A stretch of 64,000 bases of DNA from Brachionus rotundiformis (lineage: Eukaryota; Rotifera; Eurotatoria; Ploima; Brachionidae). Made by a program: the position numbers and the translations under genes. Of this stretch, positions 1 to 11,730 are shown in pieces. How positions within the stretch are numbered: position 1 is the stretch's first letter; each line of letters begins with the position of its first letter. The stretch spans positions 18,177 through 82,176 of the forward strand of contig JAESIW010000136.1 in assembly GCA_016802295.1 (NCBI GenBank), read 5' to 3'. The notes beneath the pieces were generated by a model. It was not told the DNA's origin and did not search any database. It worked only from the letters and a program-made list of their open reading frames with translations.

Positions 1-60
1 TCGGGGACCTCGGTAGGCCAAAGGACCATAGAGAAATAAGGTCCTGAACGTGACCATTCA
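1..60. other. GC-rich segment at the window edge, unassigned
   Basis: The first 60 bases are far richer in GC than the DNA that follows and contain a small inverted repeat (AGGACC at 22-27, GGTCCT at 40-45, 12-nt loop). The minus strand is open to the window edge in two frames, so this could be the start of a gene or repeat lying to the left, but there is too little sequence to decide. The next 340 bases are AT-rich leader or promoter of the polycystin gene. Confidence 0.3.
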
Positions 61-404
61 ATTTAAAAATTTAAAAAATTTTAAATTTCAATGTGCAAAT
101 TTTAGAGTTTATATATTTCAAATCTTTTGTTTGACTTCGATCTTCAATTTTCCATTTTGTTACAAATGTTTTCGCTTTTTTTTCTTTTAAAAAATCGATT
201 AGATTCTCTTGGCAACACTGGTAAATATTTATTTTTATTCCCAGTTTATTTTTTTTTTATGTAAAAAATTTATTTCGTCATCTTTTTAAGTTATTGATTT
301 TTTACTTTACCTTTCTTTTATTAATCTTAATAAAAAATCGAAAAAAACGAAAGATTTATTACTTGCTATTTATTTTTAAATACCAAATTTTTATCCTTTC
401 AAAA

Positions 405-3102
405 ATGTCACTTTCTCAGCTTGACCAATCTGGCAATATTCAGGACATGTATGATAACGGTGGCTTCGTCAAAGAAGAAGAGCCAGTTGCAATGGAGTCT
501 GAAGTTTATGTTAATGGAACTGCAAAAGTATCTACTAAAAAACAAAAAAAATCGAAAAAGAAGAAAAATAATGAAAAAAATTACAGTTCTATCTTTTGCG
601 GACTTATTAGAAAACTTTGGGCCACACGTCAAACTGAAGATATTGACAAAGTAAAGCAACCTGACAGATATGTAAAGATTACACTGAGAGAACTGGTCAT
701 TTATTTGATATTTTTGATAGTCATTTGTATTGGTAAGAACCTTTTTTATTTTCATCTATTCTAAAAAAAAAGGGTTATTTGGTAACACTTCTTCTTTCTT
801 TTTTATGATCAACAAAGTCAAAATTATTTTCTCTTTTTATTAATTATTTAAATTTTAGTCTCATTTGGAATGATTCCTTCAACAACATTTACATTTACTA
901 ATGTACTGATTGATTCATTTGTAAAATCAAAGGCTGATGGCTCCGATATTTCATTTGAAGATGTGGTACACATGAATGAGATATGGACTGTAAAAATTGA
1001 CTTTTTTTTATCAAATTTTATTAAATACAAAATTTTGTTTAGATCTTACAAGGCCCTTTTTTGGACAATTATTTTAATGATTTTAAACAGAACACAAATG
1101 ATACCGAGGATCTGACAAAGTTTATTGCCAATGAGAATCGTATTCTTGGCTTGGCAAGACTCAGGCAAGTAAGAGTAAGGAATGATTCTTGTGTAATTCC
1201 GGAAGACTTTAAGCAAGAAATCAGATTTTGCTACAGCGATTGGGCGCCAAGTGTGGAAGAAAAAGAAGCGTTTGGTCCATTTGTTGGCCAAAACATGACC
1301 TCAAATGTGACAGCGTAAGAAGATAAATAAATTCAGCAAACTCTGAATTTTACTTAATTTAAGATGGTTTTACCAAACAGAAAAACAATTAAAAGGATCT
1401 GGTCATCAAGGTCTTATGAACTATTATGATGGGAGTGGATATGTCATGGAATTGTCACAAGAACGCGAAGAAACACGGACAAGAATTCAGTATTTATTTG
1501 ACAATTTATGGATAGACCGAGCAACTAGAGCTTTATTTATTGACTTCACTGTTTATAATGCCAATATAAATTTATTTTGCCAAATAAAGTAAAAAATGAA
1601 TAAATAAAAACAAAAAGTTAAAAATTTTATTCTAGGCTTGTTTTTGAGCTGCCGGCAACTGGTGGTGTTGTTCCATCGTATATAATGAGACCAGTCAAAT
1701 TAATTAGATACGTGACCACATTCGATTACTTTATTCTGGTCTGTGAGATAATACTTTGTATTTTTGTTCTGTATTACATGATTGAAGAAGCTATTGAAAT
1801 TAAAAAGCATCGCCTAAGCTATTTCAAGACCTTTTGGAACATTTTGGACATTGTCATTCTGGCTATAGCTGTGGTTTGCATAGTTTTCAATATATACAGA
1901 CAAGAAAAAGTTGGTAATATGCTCGAAAAGTTGCTGGAGAATGACAACCAATTTATTGACTTTGATTTATTGGCATATTGGCAAGAGCTCTTTAACAACG
2001 CAATTGGATTTATGGCATTTTTAGCTTGGATTAAAGTTTTCAAATATGTTAGCTTTAATAAGACAATGACACAACTTAGTTTGACATTGAGCCGATGTGC
2101 CAAAGATGTGGTTGGTTTTGCCATCATGTTTTTCATTGTATTTCTTGCTTATGCCCAACTTGGCTATTTGATTTTCGGCACCCAGGTTCATGACTTTAGC
2201 ACTTTTTCCTATGCCATGTAAAATTCTTATATAAAAATATAAGCAAAAGAAATTAAATTTTTTTTAAGATTTACCTTATTCCGAATTATCTTGGGAGATT
2301 TTGATTTTGAAGCATTGGAAGCCGCAAATCGCGTCTTAGGACCCATATTTTTCCTAACCTATGTATTTTTTGTGTTCTTTGTCCTATTGAACATGTTCAT
2401 AGCCATCATTAACGACACTTATGGTGAAATAAAATCCGAAATCGCCAACCAAAAAAGTGATATTGAATTGGGATCATTTTTCAAAAAAGGATACAACCGA
2501 GTTTTAGACAAGCTGAACATTAGACGAGCACAGATTATAGATATCCAAAAAGCCATTACCACAGCTGATCTCAACCAAGACAACATAATTGATTTCATTG
2601 AATTCAGAAACAATCTTCGGGCAAAGGGCTATGGTGATGTCGAAATTGAGACTTTATTTGCCAAGTATGATCTTGACGGTGACAGATGTTTGAACGAGTC
2701 TGAGCAAAAGAATATGTTTAAAGACCTATCTGAACAAAATGAGGAACTAAAAGAGGCGTACATGGTTTTGGAACAGACCAGTGAATTAAAAGGAAATGAG
2801 GAAAAGAAACGAAAGCGAACCAATGGTGTCTTATTTGAAGATTATTCCATTTTGTCTAGTCGTATTGATAAAATGGAGACCTCGATTGGAAGCATAGTAA
2901 ACAAAGTAGACTCAGTCTTAAACAAATTGGAAAATGTCGAAAAAACTAAAAGAACCCAAACGGTAAATTAGGTACATTTTTTTTTTGAGATTTTAATTTT
3001 CAAGTTCTTTTTCCAAAGGGAATGGAATCAGAAGCTCGAGCTAAATCGACTTTGTCTAGAAAGATAGATGGACTAGACTCATCGACACAGTCCAATTGCT
3101 AA
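405..3102 (+). CDS. PKD2: Polycystin-2 (TRPP2 cation channel)
   Basis: Seven exons: 405-732, 859-989, 1043-1314, 1364-1588, 1636-2217, 2269-2962, 3019-3102, about 771 aa. Polycystin-2 is a TRP-family cation channel of primary cilia and ER. Seen here: cytosolic lysine-rich N-terminus, first membrane span near residue 100, the extracellular polycystin (TOP) domain with RQVRVRNDSC and YDGSGY, the RALFIDFTVYNANINLF segment, the RPVKLIRYVTTFDYF entry to the voltage-sensor-like bundle, NIYRQ, a pore region ending FGTQVHDFSTF and the inner helix LLNMFIAIINDTY. The tail has two EF-hand loops (about 613-624 and 647-658) and a coiled coil containing METSIGSIVNKVDSVLNKLE. All introns keep phase. Residue-level match to animal PKD2 runs nearly end to end, so orthology rather than PKD2L is likely but not proven. 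The last short exon is the least certain. Confidence 0.95.
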
Positions 3103-3472
3103 ATTAAAAAAATAGATAAAAAAAAAACAATAATTTTTTTTTAATTTTAAAAATTTCAAATTGACATTTAATTATTTAAAATAATAAAAGCCCTGTTTTC
3201 AAATCTAACTATTATATTTTTTTGCTATTTAAAAAAAATTCGATTTAAAGTAATATAATCAAAAGTTTTTTTTAATAGTTAATTTATTCAAGTAAATTTT
3301 TTATACAGAGTTGAGTAAATAAGTCATTTATTTATTTTTTAAATAAAATTTAATTAAAATATTGATGGACATATCTCCGACTTTACCTAACAACTCTGTT
3401 TGTATTTTAATTTTTTTATTCACAAAATAAAATTTTTAAATTTTAAATTATTTTCATTCTCAAAATATTCTA

Positions 3473-5595
3473 CTAAACTGTTTCCATAGTCTCCGTTTTT
3501 TTCACTTTCTTTACTTTTTTAACTTTGGTATCAGTCTGCTGGTCATTCTCTTCTTTGGACAAACTTTCATCTGTCTCTTTTTTTTTTACCACTTTTTTTT
3601 TCTTCTTTGGTGACTTTTCTCCATTCTCGCCATTATTTTCCTCAGCTTCAACATTTTTTACTTTTTTCTTTTTAACTTTTTTAACAATTGGAGCTTGAAT
3701 TATGGTCTGGTCCAAGTTGTGAGCCTCCTGGTTCTCCAACGCTTCTTCAATACTTCCTGATTCATCCTTCAATTCTTCGACTGTGCTGTCTTCGAATTCT
3801 TTCTGAGGAGTTTGCTTCATGACATTTACTACTGAATTTCTGCGAATTATGTTCACTAGTGAACTGCGTGGTTCTTCCACATTTCCATAGCCAACGCGAG
3901 ATGTAACTGGATCAAAAGTTGGAACCAAAAAGTCATCAATCACATTATCTTTCGACTTTCTGGCATGATTGCTGAAAAGCGCCGACTCAATTTTAGGACT
4001 TGGCAAAAGGTCACACTGTCTAGGCTCTGAAACAAAGCTTTTTATTGCTGGATTTGATCGATTGGTATTAAAATCTTTTAAATCAAGATTGGAATTCTTT
4101 CTGGAATTATTAACTATTGGCATTTCTTCTCTTATCGATGGCTTTCTCTCTGATAGCTGTGAAATTGATGAAATTATAGGTGGAAGCTTGTCATTTTGTA
4201 CTGGCTCTGGCGTTTTCAGATTTACCAATGATTTTTTTTTCCTTTTTAAAATTTTCATCAAATTTATTTTCGCTTAAAGAAAAATTACATTTCATCTGGT
4301 GTTATTTCCATAGTGGTCAATCGATCTCTAAAGATCCAAAAAAAGTAAATGATAAATATAAAGCACGATGCTACAATCAAACCAGCGCATATATTACTAA
4401 CAACCGCTTAATTAAATTATTATTTAATATTATTTTAAAAATATTCATTCAATAAAAAAAATAAATTGATTACAGTAGTTTGTGGTTAGTTGAGGAAAGG
4501 CAGATCTTCCGGTACAATATACCACCGAGCACAATATGACTAACAAAAGAATTAGCTGACAAAAAGCGATTATACTAGATACCACTATTTCTGGTATTCC
4601 AATGTACTTTCCCTTTTTCAAGTATGTTCTGATTATGTAGTAAAACAAGCCTCCCCAGAGAATACAAAATGCCACTACAGAACTAGGAATTATGACTATG
4701 GGCGACCAATATTGGTTAGCCGGATAATTAGAAACATCTTTTGTTTATTTTTTTTTAAATCAAAATGAATATTTTTTGCCTACATTTTATTTTAAATATT
4801 ACAATCAGGACTAATCCAAAATATGACTTTAATTATCAAGAATCCAATAGATCCTACAATGCATCCAAAAGTGACTAGGACATCGGTGGTTGAATTGGCT
4901 TAAAATGTTTAAAAAAGTTCCAATTTAAGATGAAAAATAAATTATCAAATAGTAAAAAAATTATCTAATTACGCTTAAGTAGTTTGGTAAATCCGATAAG
5001 AACAATGGCAAGAGTAAATTCCGATATGAGCAAGAGTGCGAAAAGCACATGATTAAAATTTCCATTGAAGCAAAGAGTGGAAGGATCTGGTGTAGTTGTA
5101 GTCGGAGCTGGAGTTGTTGACGTGGTGGTTGTAGGAGCTAGAAAATTAAGCTTAAAATTTTAGCTTTAATTTAATTGCCAAAATACTGACGAGCTTCGAT
5201 CAGGTTTATGGTGTCAGAGTTGAGAGAACTGCACTCAAATGTTGAAAAGTCTTCCTGAATTACACCTGCTATGTCCAATGTTGAGATTGTGTAAGTGGTA
5301 TTGATGATATTAGTGTTTATTTTGTACCTAGTAGGTACATTAGTACCCAAAAGTCGTATTAGATTAGTGGCATCGTTATATGGGTACCTTTGCCAAATGA
5401 TAACTGTGTCTTCATTGACTAAATCGCAATGAATGGTTACATTTTCACCAACATAGACCTGCGCCACTGGCCGAATGGAAACCAAAGTGTCTTAAATGAT
5501 AATTAAGGCTATCAATTTTAAACATTTGACTAAATATTACTTAAATAGTCGAGCTTGGCAAGAATTATCAAAAATTTTATAAATAAGAATATCAT
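3473..5595 (-). CDS. Ig-domain protein with five membrane spans and Lys-rich cytosolic tail (CD47-like topology)
   Basis: Seven exons on the minus strand: 5595-5541, 5490-5191, 5137-4973, 4898-4803, 4737-4474, 4406-4289, 4241-3473, about 588 aa. Order: signal peptide (MIFLFIKFLIILAK), one V-type Ig domain with Cys pair (VTIHC ... FSTFEC), a conserved Trp (IIWQRY), a Thr/Pro stalk, then five hydrophobic helices and a cytosolic tail of about 260 residues with KKVKKKK-type runs. Positive charges after helices 1, 3 and 5 fit N-out/C-in. Known: CD47 has exactly this Ig plus five-helix plan, but a short tail. Homology to CD47 is inference from topology only. The last intron (47 nt, donor 4288, acceptor 4242) joins the tail; without it the membrane part stops after ITPDEM. 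The gene converges on polycystin-2. Confidence 0.75.
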
Positions 5596-8500
5596 TATAC
5601 CAAATTTTTTTGTAAATTTCTATAAATTGATTAAAAGTTGAGCCAGCTTCCCAAGTGATTCATTCAGTATTTGATTAAATTTTGAATTTTTGGATTATGA
5701 AATAATTTTTTTCTAGTTTTTATAAGTTAAAAAAATTTGACAAAAACTATAATAAAATAAATAAAAAATAAATAAATAAACAAAAAAATTAAAAAGTTTT
5801 ATTGGTGTTTATTTTTCGGCCGACTTATCTTAACTACGGTAGAAAATTAATTTTAAATTTAAATAAAGTAATGAATCTTTGATTTATTAGAGATTGTTTG
5901 ACGGTTCGTTGTTAAGGACTTTGTCAAGAAAATCTTTATTTTTTGTGACAATTGGGTTTTGTTGAGTAAACTCTTGATACAAGTCTTGTTTAAAAAAATG
6001 GATTTAGAGCAAGTTTTTGAGCCAATATCAGCTAGGAAATTTTCTATTTAAAATAGTTCTCTCTTTCTTAGTCACTAATTCAAGTGCTTAATTAATACTT
6101 GTCGATCTAATTGATTGGAAAAGTGTTTTAAGAAAAGTGAACATATAAACGTGTTTAATTCTTGAAAAGTTTCAAGAGCTTTATTCCAAATGGTTTGTAT
6201 ATTTTATTGTCGGCTTGAAACAATTCTTTAGATTTCGGTACTGAATACTTTAAGAGTTAATTTTTATTTTTAAATTAATCTTTTAATTAAAAGAATCACT
6301 AAAAATACTGAAGGCGAAAACTCTCTTTTTAATGCTTATTACTAATGTTGGCTTTTTGGATATAATTTTTTTGAATAAAAATTATTTTAAAATTTTGTTT
6401 AAATCTTGGCCAATATGGTTAGAGTGCTTCTTGTCAAATAAGAAAAATGGCTTCAGTATCAATTGACACGGGAGCTTGGTCATATTATTTTATTTATGAA
6501 TTTTGAATCCCTATTAAATCTCAAATAATTAAAAATTGAATTGGTCAATGTAACTATTGAATTAGAATTTTATTAATTTTAATCTAAAACTAGCTTAAAA
6601 ATTATATGATTTTTTATTCCAAGTCTGAAGCATGATAAGGTTACGAAGTCTGTCAAGAACAAGAAAAAAATTTTTAAATCAGATTGTTGACGAATTATTA
6701 AATTCGTTTCTAATTTAATTAAGGCTAATCATAACTATATTTAGCTCGTACTTCATTCTTGGTACTTGATAGTTACTTGATAGATGATAGATAATTTTTT
6801 TTAATTTTTGCTAATTTTCAAAAATTTTTTTAACTCAGACTGTGTGGTCAAAAAGTAGTATTTTTTTGAAATTTTTTTACCATATCAGTTTGATTAAAAT
6901 TATTTTTTTGAAATTTATAAAATTTCAGCGTCTTTTCAAAGAACTCTAAGACATAAAGACTTTGGAATGATAGACAACGCATATTTAAAATAAAAAAAAT
7001 GAGGCTTTTGAAAAAATTGCCAATAATTTATTGCTCACTGCTAATTGGAAATTATCTGGAAAGCTTTCTATCTGACTGCTTATGAAAAAGTTTAATTTTT
7101 TTGTAGAGTAAATAATTTTACTTGAATAGTCAATTTTTTGGAAAAAAATGGTCTTGTTTATAATATAAAAATGTATGAATTGCTCAGTTCAACCAGACTT
7201 CAAGACATTTTAGTCTTTTAAATAGACTTAGACTTTTATTTATAGTAATGCTTTGAAACGTGGATTTTACGTAATATTACGTTAATTATCGCAATTTTAC
7301 AAAAGTAATTTTACATAATTTATCGAAAAATTACGTTAATTAACGTAATATTACGTAAAATCCACGTGTCAAAGCATTACTGTATACCTTAGCTATTTGC
7401 TTAAACATAGAATTTTCTATCATACCAACTTACCTCTACATTTAAAAGAAAAACTTATGAAAAAATTATTATTCTAGAAAAGTTTTCTTTAATGTATAAG
7501 CCGTCTTTAATGATCGTCCTTTTAATGTTGTTAAAAAGTTTTCAAAATTTAAGATGTCAATTTTTAATAGAATTTATTTAATAAAGATGGATTTTGCAAT
7601 AATTATTATTTAATACTTAATTGTTTGTTTAATATTCAAAAACTATACAATCAAATCTTATAGTATTTTAATATTTTTTTTTATCTATAATTAATTTAAA
7701 TAAATAAACAGTTAATTGATTTTTTGAGACAAAGTTCCGAGCTTTTGGCTTGTCTCAATTTTTTAAAGCATTTTATCAATTTTTTTTAAGACAAAAATAA
7801 ATAATTTTTCAATTAAAGCTAACATTTTATCATGAATTTGAAAAAGAAATGAAATCAATTTTGATTTTGTATCTGAATTATGAGATTCGAATTGTTTTTT
7901 TGGAATAGATTGTGTCAAGTGGAAGTATTGAGACCAATTTTTCCGGAGGATGTGTTCAATTAAGGATCAATGCTGGCATTCACTGATAAGAAAGTTTAAT
8001 TACCGGATAAATCAGCAAGTGTCTTTGCTTTAAGAGGCGTTTATTTAGACTTTAAACAAAAGATTTGAAGAGCTCAAGCTTGTTGAACGAATGCTCTTGA
8101 GCAATTAGACAAAAATCAAGGGTTTCTAATCATATAAAGCAGTGAATAAATAACTAATTTGGAGTCTGGTGACGGTGATGGCACAAAAATTTGGATCAAT
8201 TTGAACGGAATAAATAAATTTCTGATATACAGTGTTAAACACAAAATAAATTAACTTATCATCCGTTCTTAGTATATCAAATCTTTCCGCAAAATAACAT
8301 TTCCGCAAAGAAATATTTTAATAGAATATTAAATTCAATATAGACCATATATTCAATTAATTCGCTTAACCTCGCTTGCTGACTTACAGCTGTTTCTTGG
8401 AAATTAATTGTTTTTTTATAATTAGAAAAAAATTTCTAATTTAAAATAATTTTTATTTTTGACTTAATTTATTTTATTATTTAATAAAATATACACACTT

Positions 8501-9295
8501 TTTGAAGTGATTTATAGGAGGTTCTTGAAATTAGAAAATAAAATTTAAAAGAGTTAAAATTTTTTTTAACAATCATTTTCCAACTATCATAAAATAAATT
8601 TCAAATATTGTGCAATTTTAATATCAAAAAACTGATCAAGTCAATTTATTGATTTCCGAACAGAATTATGGCTTAGACTCAGGATCTAAAACCAATTAAT
8701 ATACAGACACTGGTTGGGTCCTGAGCAACAAATTTTCAAATAATGCTACTTGAGAGCAAATATTCTTTTTGAATAAATGAAAAAAATAATCAAATAATTA
8801 ATTAAGCATCCAATCATACTCCAAACGGAAATAAATATCTCAAATTGTCTCTTAAGCTATTGGGTTTTTTAGATCCAATAGAATGTTTTTTGTACTAAAA
8901 GATAATGATTGACATGGCTCTAAAATTATAAAATACTCAACAAAAAAAGAATATAAAGATTCATTTTTAACTCGACAAGTTCTCTAGACTTTTAATTAGC
9001 CGCTCAAATAGTGTCATTTAGTTGTTTTTTTTTTTCAAAATTTAAATCTTCCAGAACAAATTTCTTAAAATGTCATAGCCAAAATATGCTAAGAGCAAAG
9101 ATTATCAAGCTATATGGTTACATAATTTAATATTCACACAAAATTAATAGTCCTTTAAGGAACTTTCTCTTATCGCTAAATATCATTATTCAATGTTATT
9201 ATATTTTCAGAAATGTCATCTTAGAATTAAAAAAGGTTAAAATCGAAGATATAAATCAACTTTAAATAGAAAATTAAAAAAAATTATATTTTTAA
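5596..9295. other. AT-rich intergenic spacer
   Basis: No convincing coding exon on either strand. Poly-A and poly-T runs throughout. The only distinct structure is the MITE-like inverted repeat at 7243-7382. It presumably holds the upstream regions of the divergent Ig/5TM gene and the nuclear receptor. Confidence 0.6.
7243..7382. mobile_element. MITE, Tc1/mariner type
   Basis: A 140-bp nearly perfect inverted repeat with no coding capacity. The arms (7243-7287 and 7338-7382) match over about 45 bp with a couple of mismatches. Each end begins with (C/T)AGTAATGCTTTG and is flanked by TA, which fits the TA target duplication and CAGT-like ends of Tc1/mariner elements. Family assignment is inferred from ends and target site only. 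No second copy was noticed in the window. Confidence 0.8.
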
Positions 9296-10806
9296 ATGGA
9301 GGACTTGAACAAATCGGCAATGTCGCCGTCACTTGATTTTGTTGAGACTGGTTCGGCAACCTCTTCGCCATCTACCATTGGCACAGTTCAGCGCGAAGTC
9401 AACTCACCGGTTTCAACTTCATCGACATTGGCAAAAAAGGCACCAAGCTCTCATCTTTTGCATGACATAATTGGCATCAAGCAGGACCAACAGGACGACA
9501 AAGCCCATGATCACTTTCATGGCTCATTGAACTTTTTTAAACCATTTTTTAACATGGCTCCAAATCAGCAAATGGTTCACAAGACGAGTTCCAAGAGTAC
9601 ACCGTTCATAGAGTGTGTGGTATGCTGTGATAAGTCAAGCGGAAAACACTATGGTCAGTACACTTGTGAAGGTTGCAAGTCTTTTTTCAAGAGGAGTGTT
9701 CGCCGAAATTTGACCTATCAGTGTCGTTCGGGAAAAAATTGTCCCATTGACCAATACCACAGGAACCAATGTCAGCACTGTAGATTCAAAAAATGTCTCA
9801 AAATGGGCATGAAAAGAGAAGCTGTACAGCAAGGACGTAATCCAACTGGTGGTCAGAGTGGAAAGAAAAATAACGAAACCAAACTGCTTCATAGTGACAG
9901 CTTGGCATTTAAGCCAGCTTTAAGCACCAATTTTTCAAATATGAAGCCTTTTGGTCTTGATCAGACTGACCTAGATGTTTGGGACTTTGCAGCCAAATTT
10001 ATTGATAAGATTTTTCAGTTTAATATGTCAATTCCCTTTTTTAACTCACTTAAGACCGATGATCAGATACAATTGCTTAAGAATAATTGGTGCGAACTAT
10101 TATTTGTCAACTTGGCTCAGTTTGATGTAAACTTTAAAAGAATGGAATTAGATGTGGATGATTCGGAAAAGCAATTTTTGCACAATTATCAAGCAATTTT
10201 GTCAGATTTTAGGTCTCTGAAAATGGAAAACGAGGAGCTGTCTTATTTTAAAGGACTCTTAGTTTACAGTTCTAGTAATTTAGCTATTTTTTTTTTTTGG
10301 GGAAAAAAATTTTTTTCTAAATTACTTGTAAAGATAATTGGGAAAAGAAAGATTATATGGAAAATTATGAGAATGTGTGTCATACTTGTCTGAGAGATGT
10401 ATCAAATTCAAAAGACACGGAAAAGTGTCTGAGATTTGGAAAAATATTGCTCTGTATGAGCGCCTATTGGAAGACTATTTCGACAAGCCAAGTTTTGAAG
10501 ACATTTTTTTGTGATATTGGCCAAGACGAGCTACTAGATAGAATAGATAAAAAGTGCAAAGAGTTCAAAAATTTTCAGCTATCTGCAATAGGTGAGAATT
10601 TGTACAATCTAATGGCCCAAAATAGAACTATCATCAACGAGCAATTGGCCAAAGCAAGGCTTCAGAATAGTACCATTTTTGGTCAAAAGTTTAATGTTGA
10701 AAATTTTATCAAAAATCAAAATAGTCTTGCATACCTGCCGTTTAACTATTCCAATATAATGCTAAATTTGCGCAATCCATTCTTGGCAACCACCAAAACA
10801 GAATAA
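9296..10806 (+). CDS. COUP-TF/seven-up-type nuclear receptor (NR2F-like)
   Basis: Two exons: 9296-10274 and 10334-10806, 483 aa. A nuclear transcription factor binding DNA through a two-zinc-finger domain. The DNA-binding domain (about 107-172) has all eight zinc cysteines, the NR2F P-box CEGCKS, NCPIDQYHRNQCQHCR and the KKCLKMGMKREAVQ extension. The ligand-binding domain is diverged, but RFGKILL ... TISTSQVLKTFF and the final VENFIKNQ ... PFNYSNI align with the last helices of COUP-TF, which supports NR2F over other NR2 receptors. Odd points: an additional Cys (CVVCC where the family has CVVCG), about 45 extra residues before helix 12, and an AF-2 core lacking its acidic residue. The stop codon overlaps an AATAAA. 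Confidence 0.88.
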
Positions 10807-11730
10807 AGAGCCGCGAGAATTAATTTTTTTAATTTAAATTAAATTTATTACAATGTATATGAAAAATTTTAAATTAATAACAGTATTATTAAGCTAATTT
10901 TATTTGAAAATATAGTGGCATTTAAATAAAAATAAATTGTATATTAAATAAACAAATAATTTTTTTTATACTTTAGCTAAATGTTTGATTGTTGACCCAT
11001 ATTTGGCACATTTTAGATACGCACCAAGAGATATATTAGAAAAAAAAACTCTTATTTGTTTTTGTGTTTAAATAAAGAAGGCATTGAATTAAAACAATTT
11101 AAAATTTGACAAGATTATCTATTATAAATTTTGAAACAATATATTTAAATTTTGGTTGACTCATATATATGTGCCTAAGAAAGCAATGATATGCTTTGGT
11201 AATTTTGTACAAATCTTAACAAATTGTTAGTACCAGCTTGATTTAAATCATACAATTTTTTTTTTAATTTTGAGAAATTTTCATATATCTAAAAGATAAA
11301 ATAAAAATCAATCATATCAAAAAAAAGAGAAATTTTTTTTTTAATACTAAACACAACACTCATTTGGCAAATTTTGTTTGTTATTTTAATTCTTCATGGA
11401 GATCAAGCATGCTAGGCTTTAATTTGACAATTTAACCAAAGTATGATATTAAGATAAATGGATATTAGGAAAAAGCGTATGGCGATGAGCAATAAAGAAA
11501 ACAAAAAATAAAGAAAAAAAAACTTTTCAAATAAAATTAGTTTTAATTATTTACAATTAAACTTGTAGCCAAAAAAACAAAATGACGAAGCTTGACTGCT
11601 CGCAGTAATTTATACTCATCCAAACCTATATAAATCCAAAGATTTCGCTTCATTTTTTTCATAAATCATTATACAATTTAAATAAATAAATTCTATTAAT
11701 TTTAGATTTAATTTCGGCTAATATTTTAGA
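10807..11730. other. Spacer with promoter of the next gene
   Basis: AT-rich, no coding exon seen. The 3' side holds a TATA box about 100 bp before the next start codon. Confidence 0.5.
11627..11635 (+). promoter_or_regulatory. TATA box
   Basis: TATATAAAT about 104 bp upstream of the start codon at 11731, in a locally less AT-biased stretch. The position allows transcription start near 11660 and a leader of about 70 nt. This is the most convincing TATA box in the window and suggests strong, regulated expression of the structural protein downstream. Confidence 0.5.

Noticed and set aside
4258..4290. Operon-like arrangement with a spliced-leader acceptor (TTTTTCTTTAAG) between the five-span protein and a separate Lys-rich gene
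   Set aside because: A normal 47-nt intron (donor 4288, acceptor 4242) joins the two frames in phase, which is simpler and matches intron sizes elsewhere.
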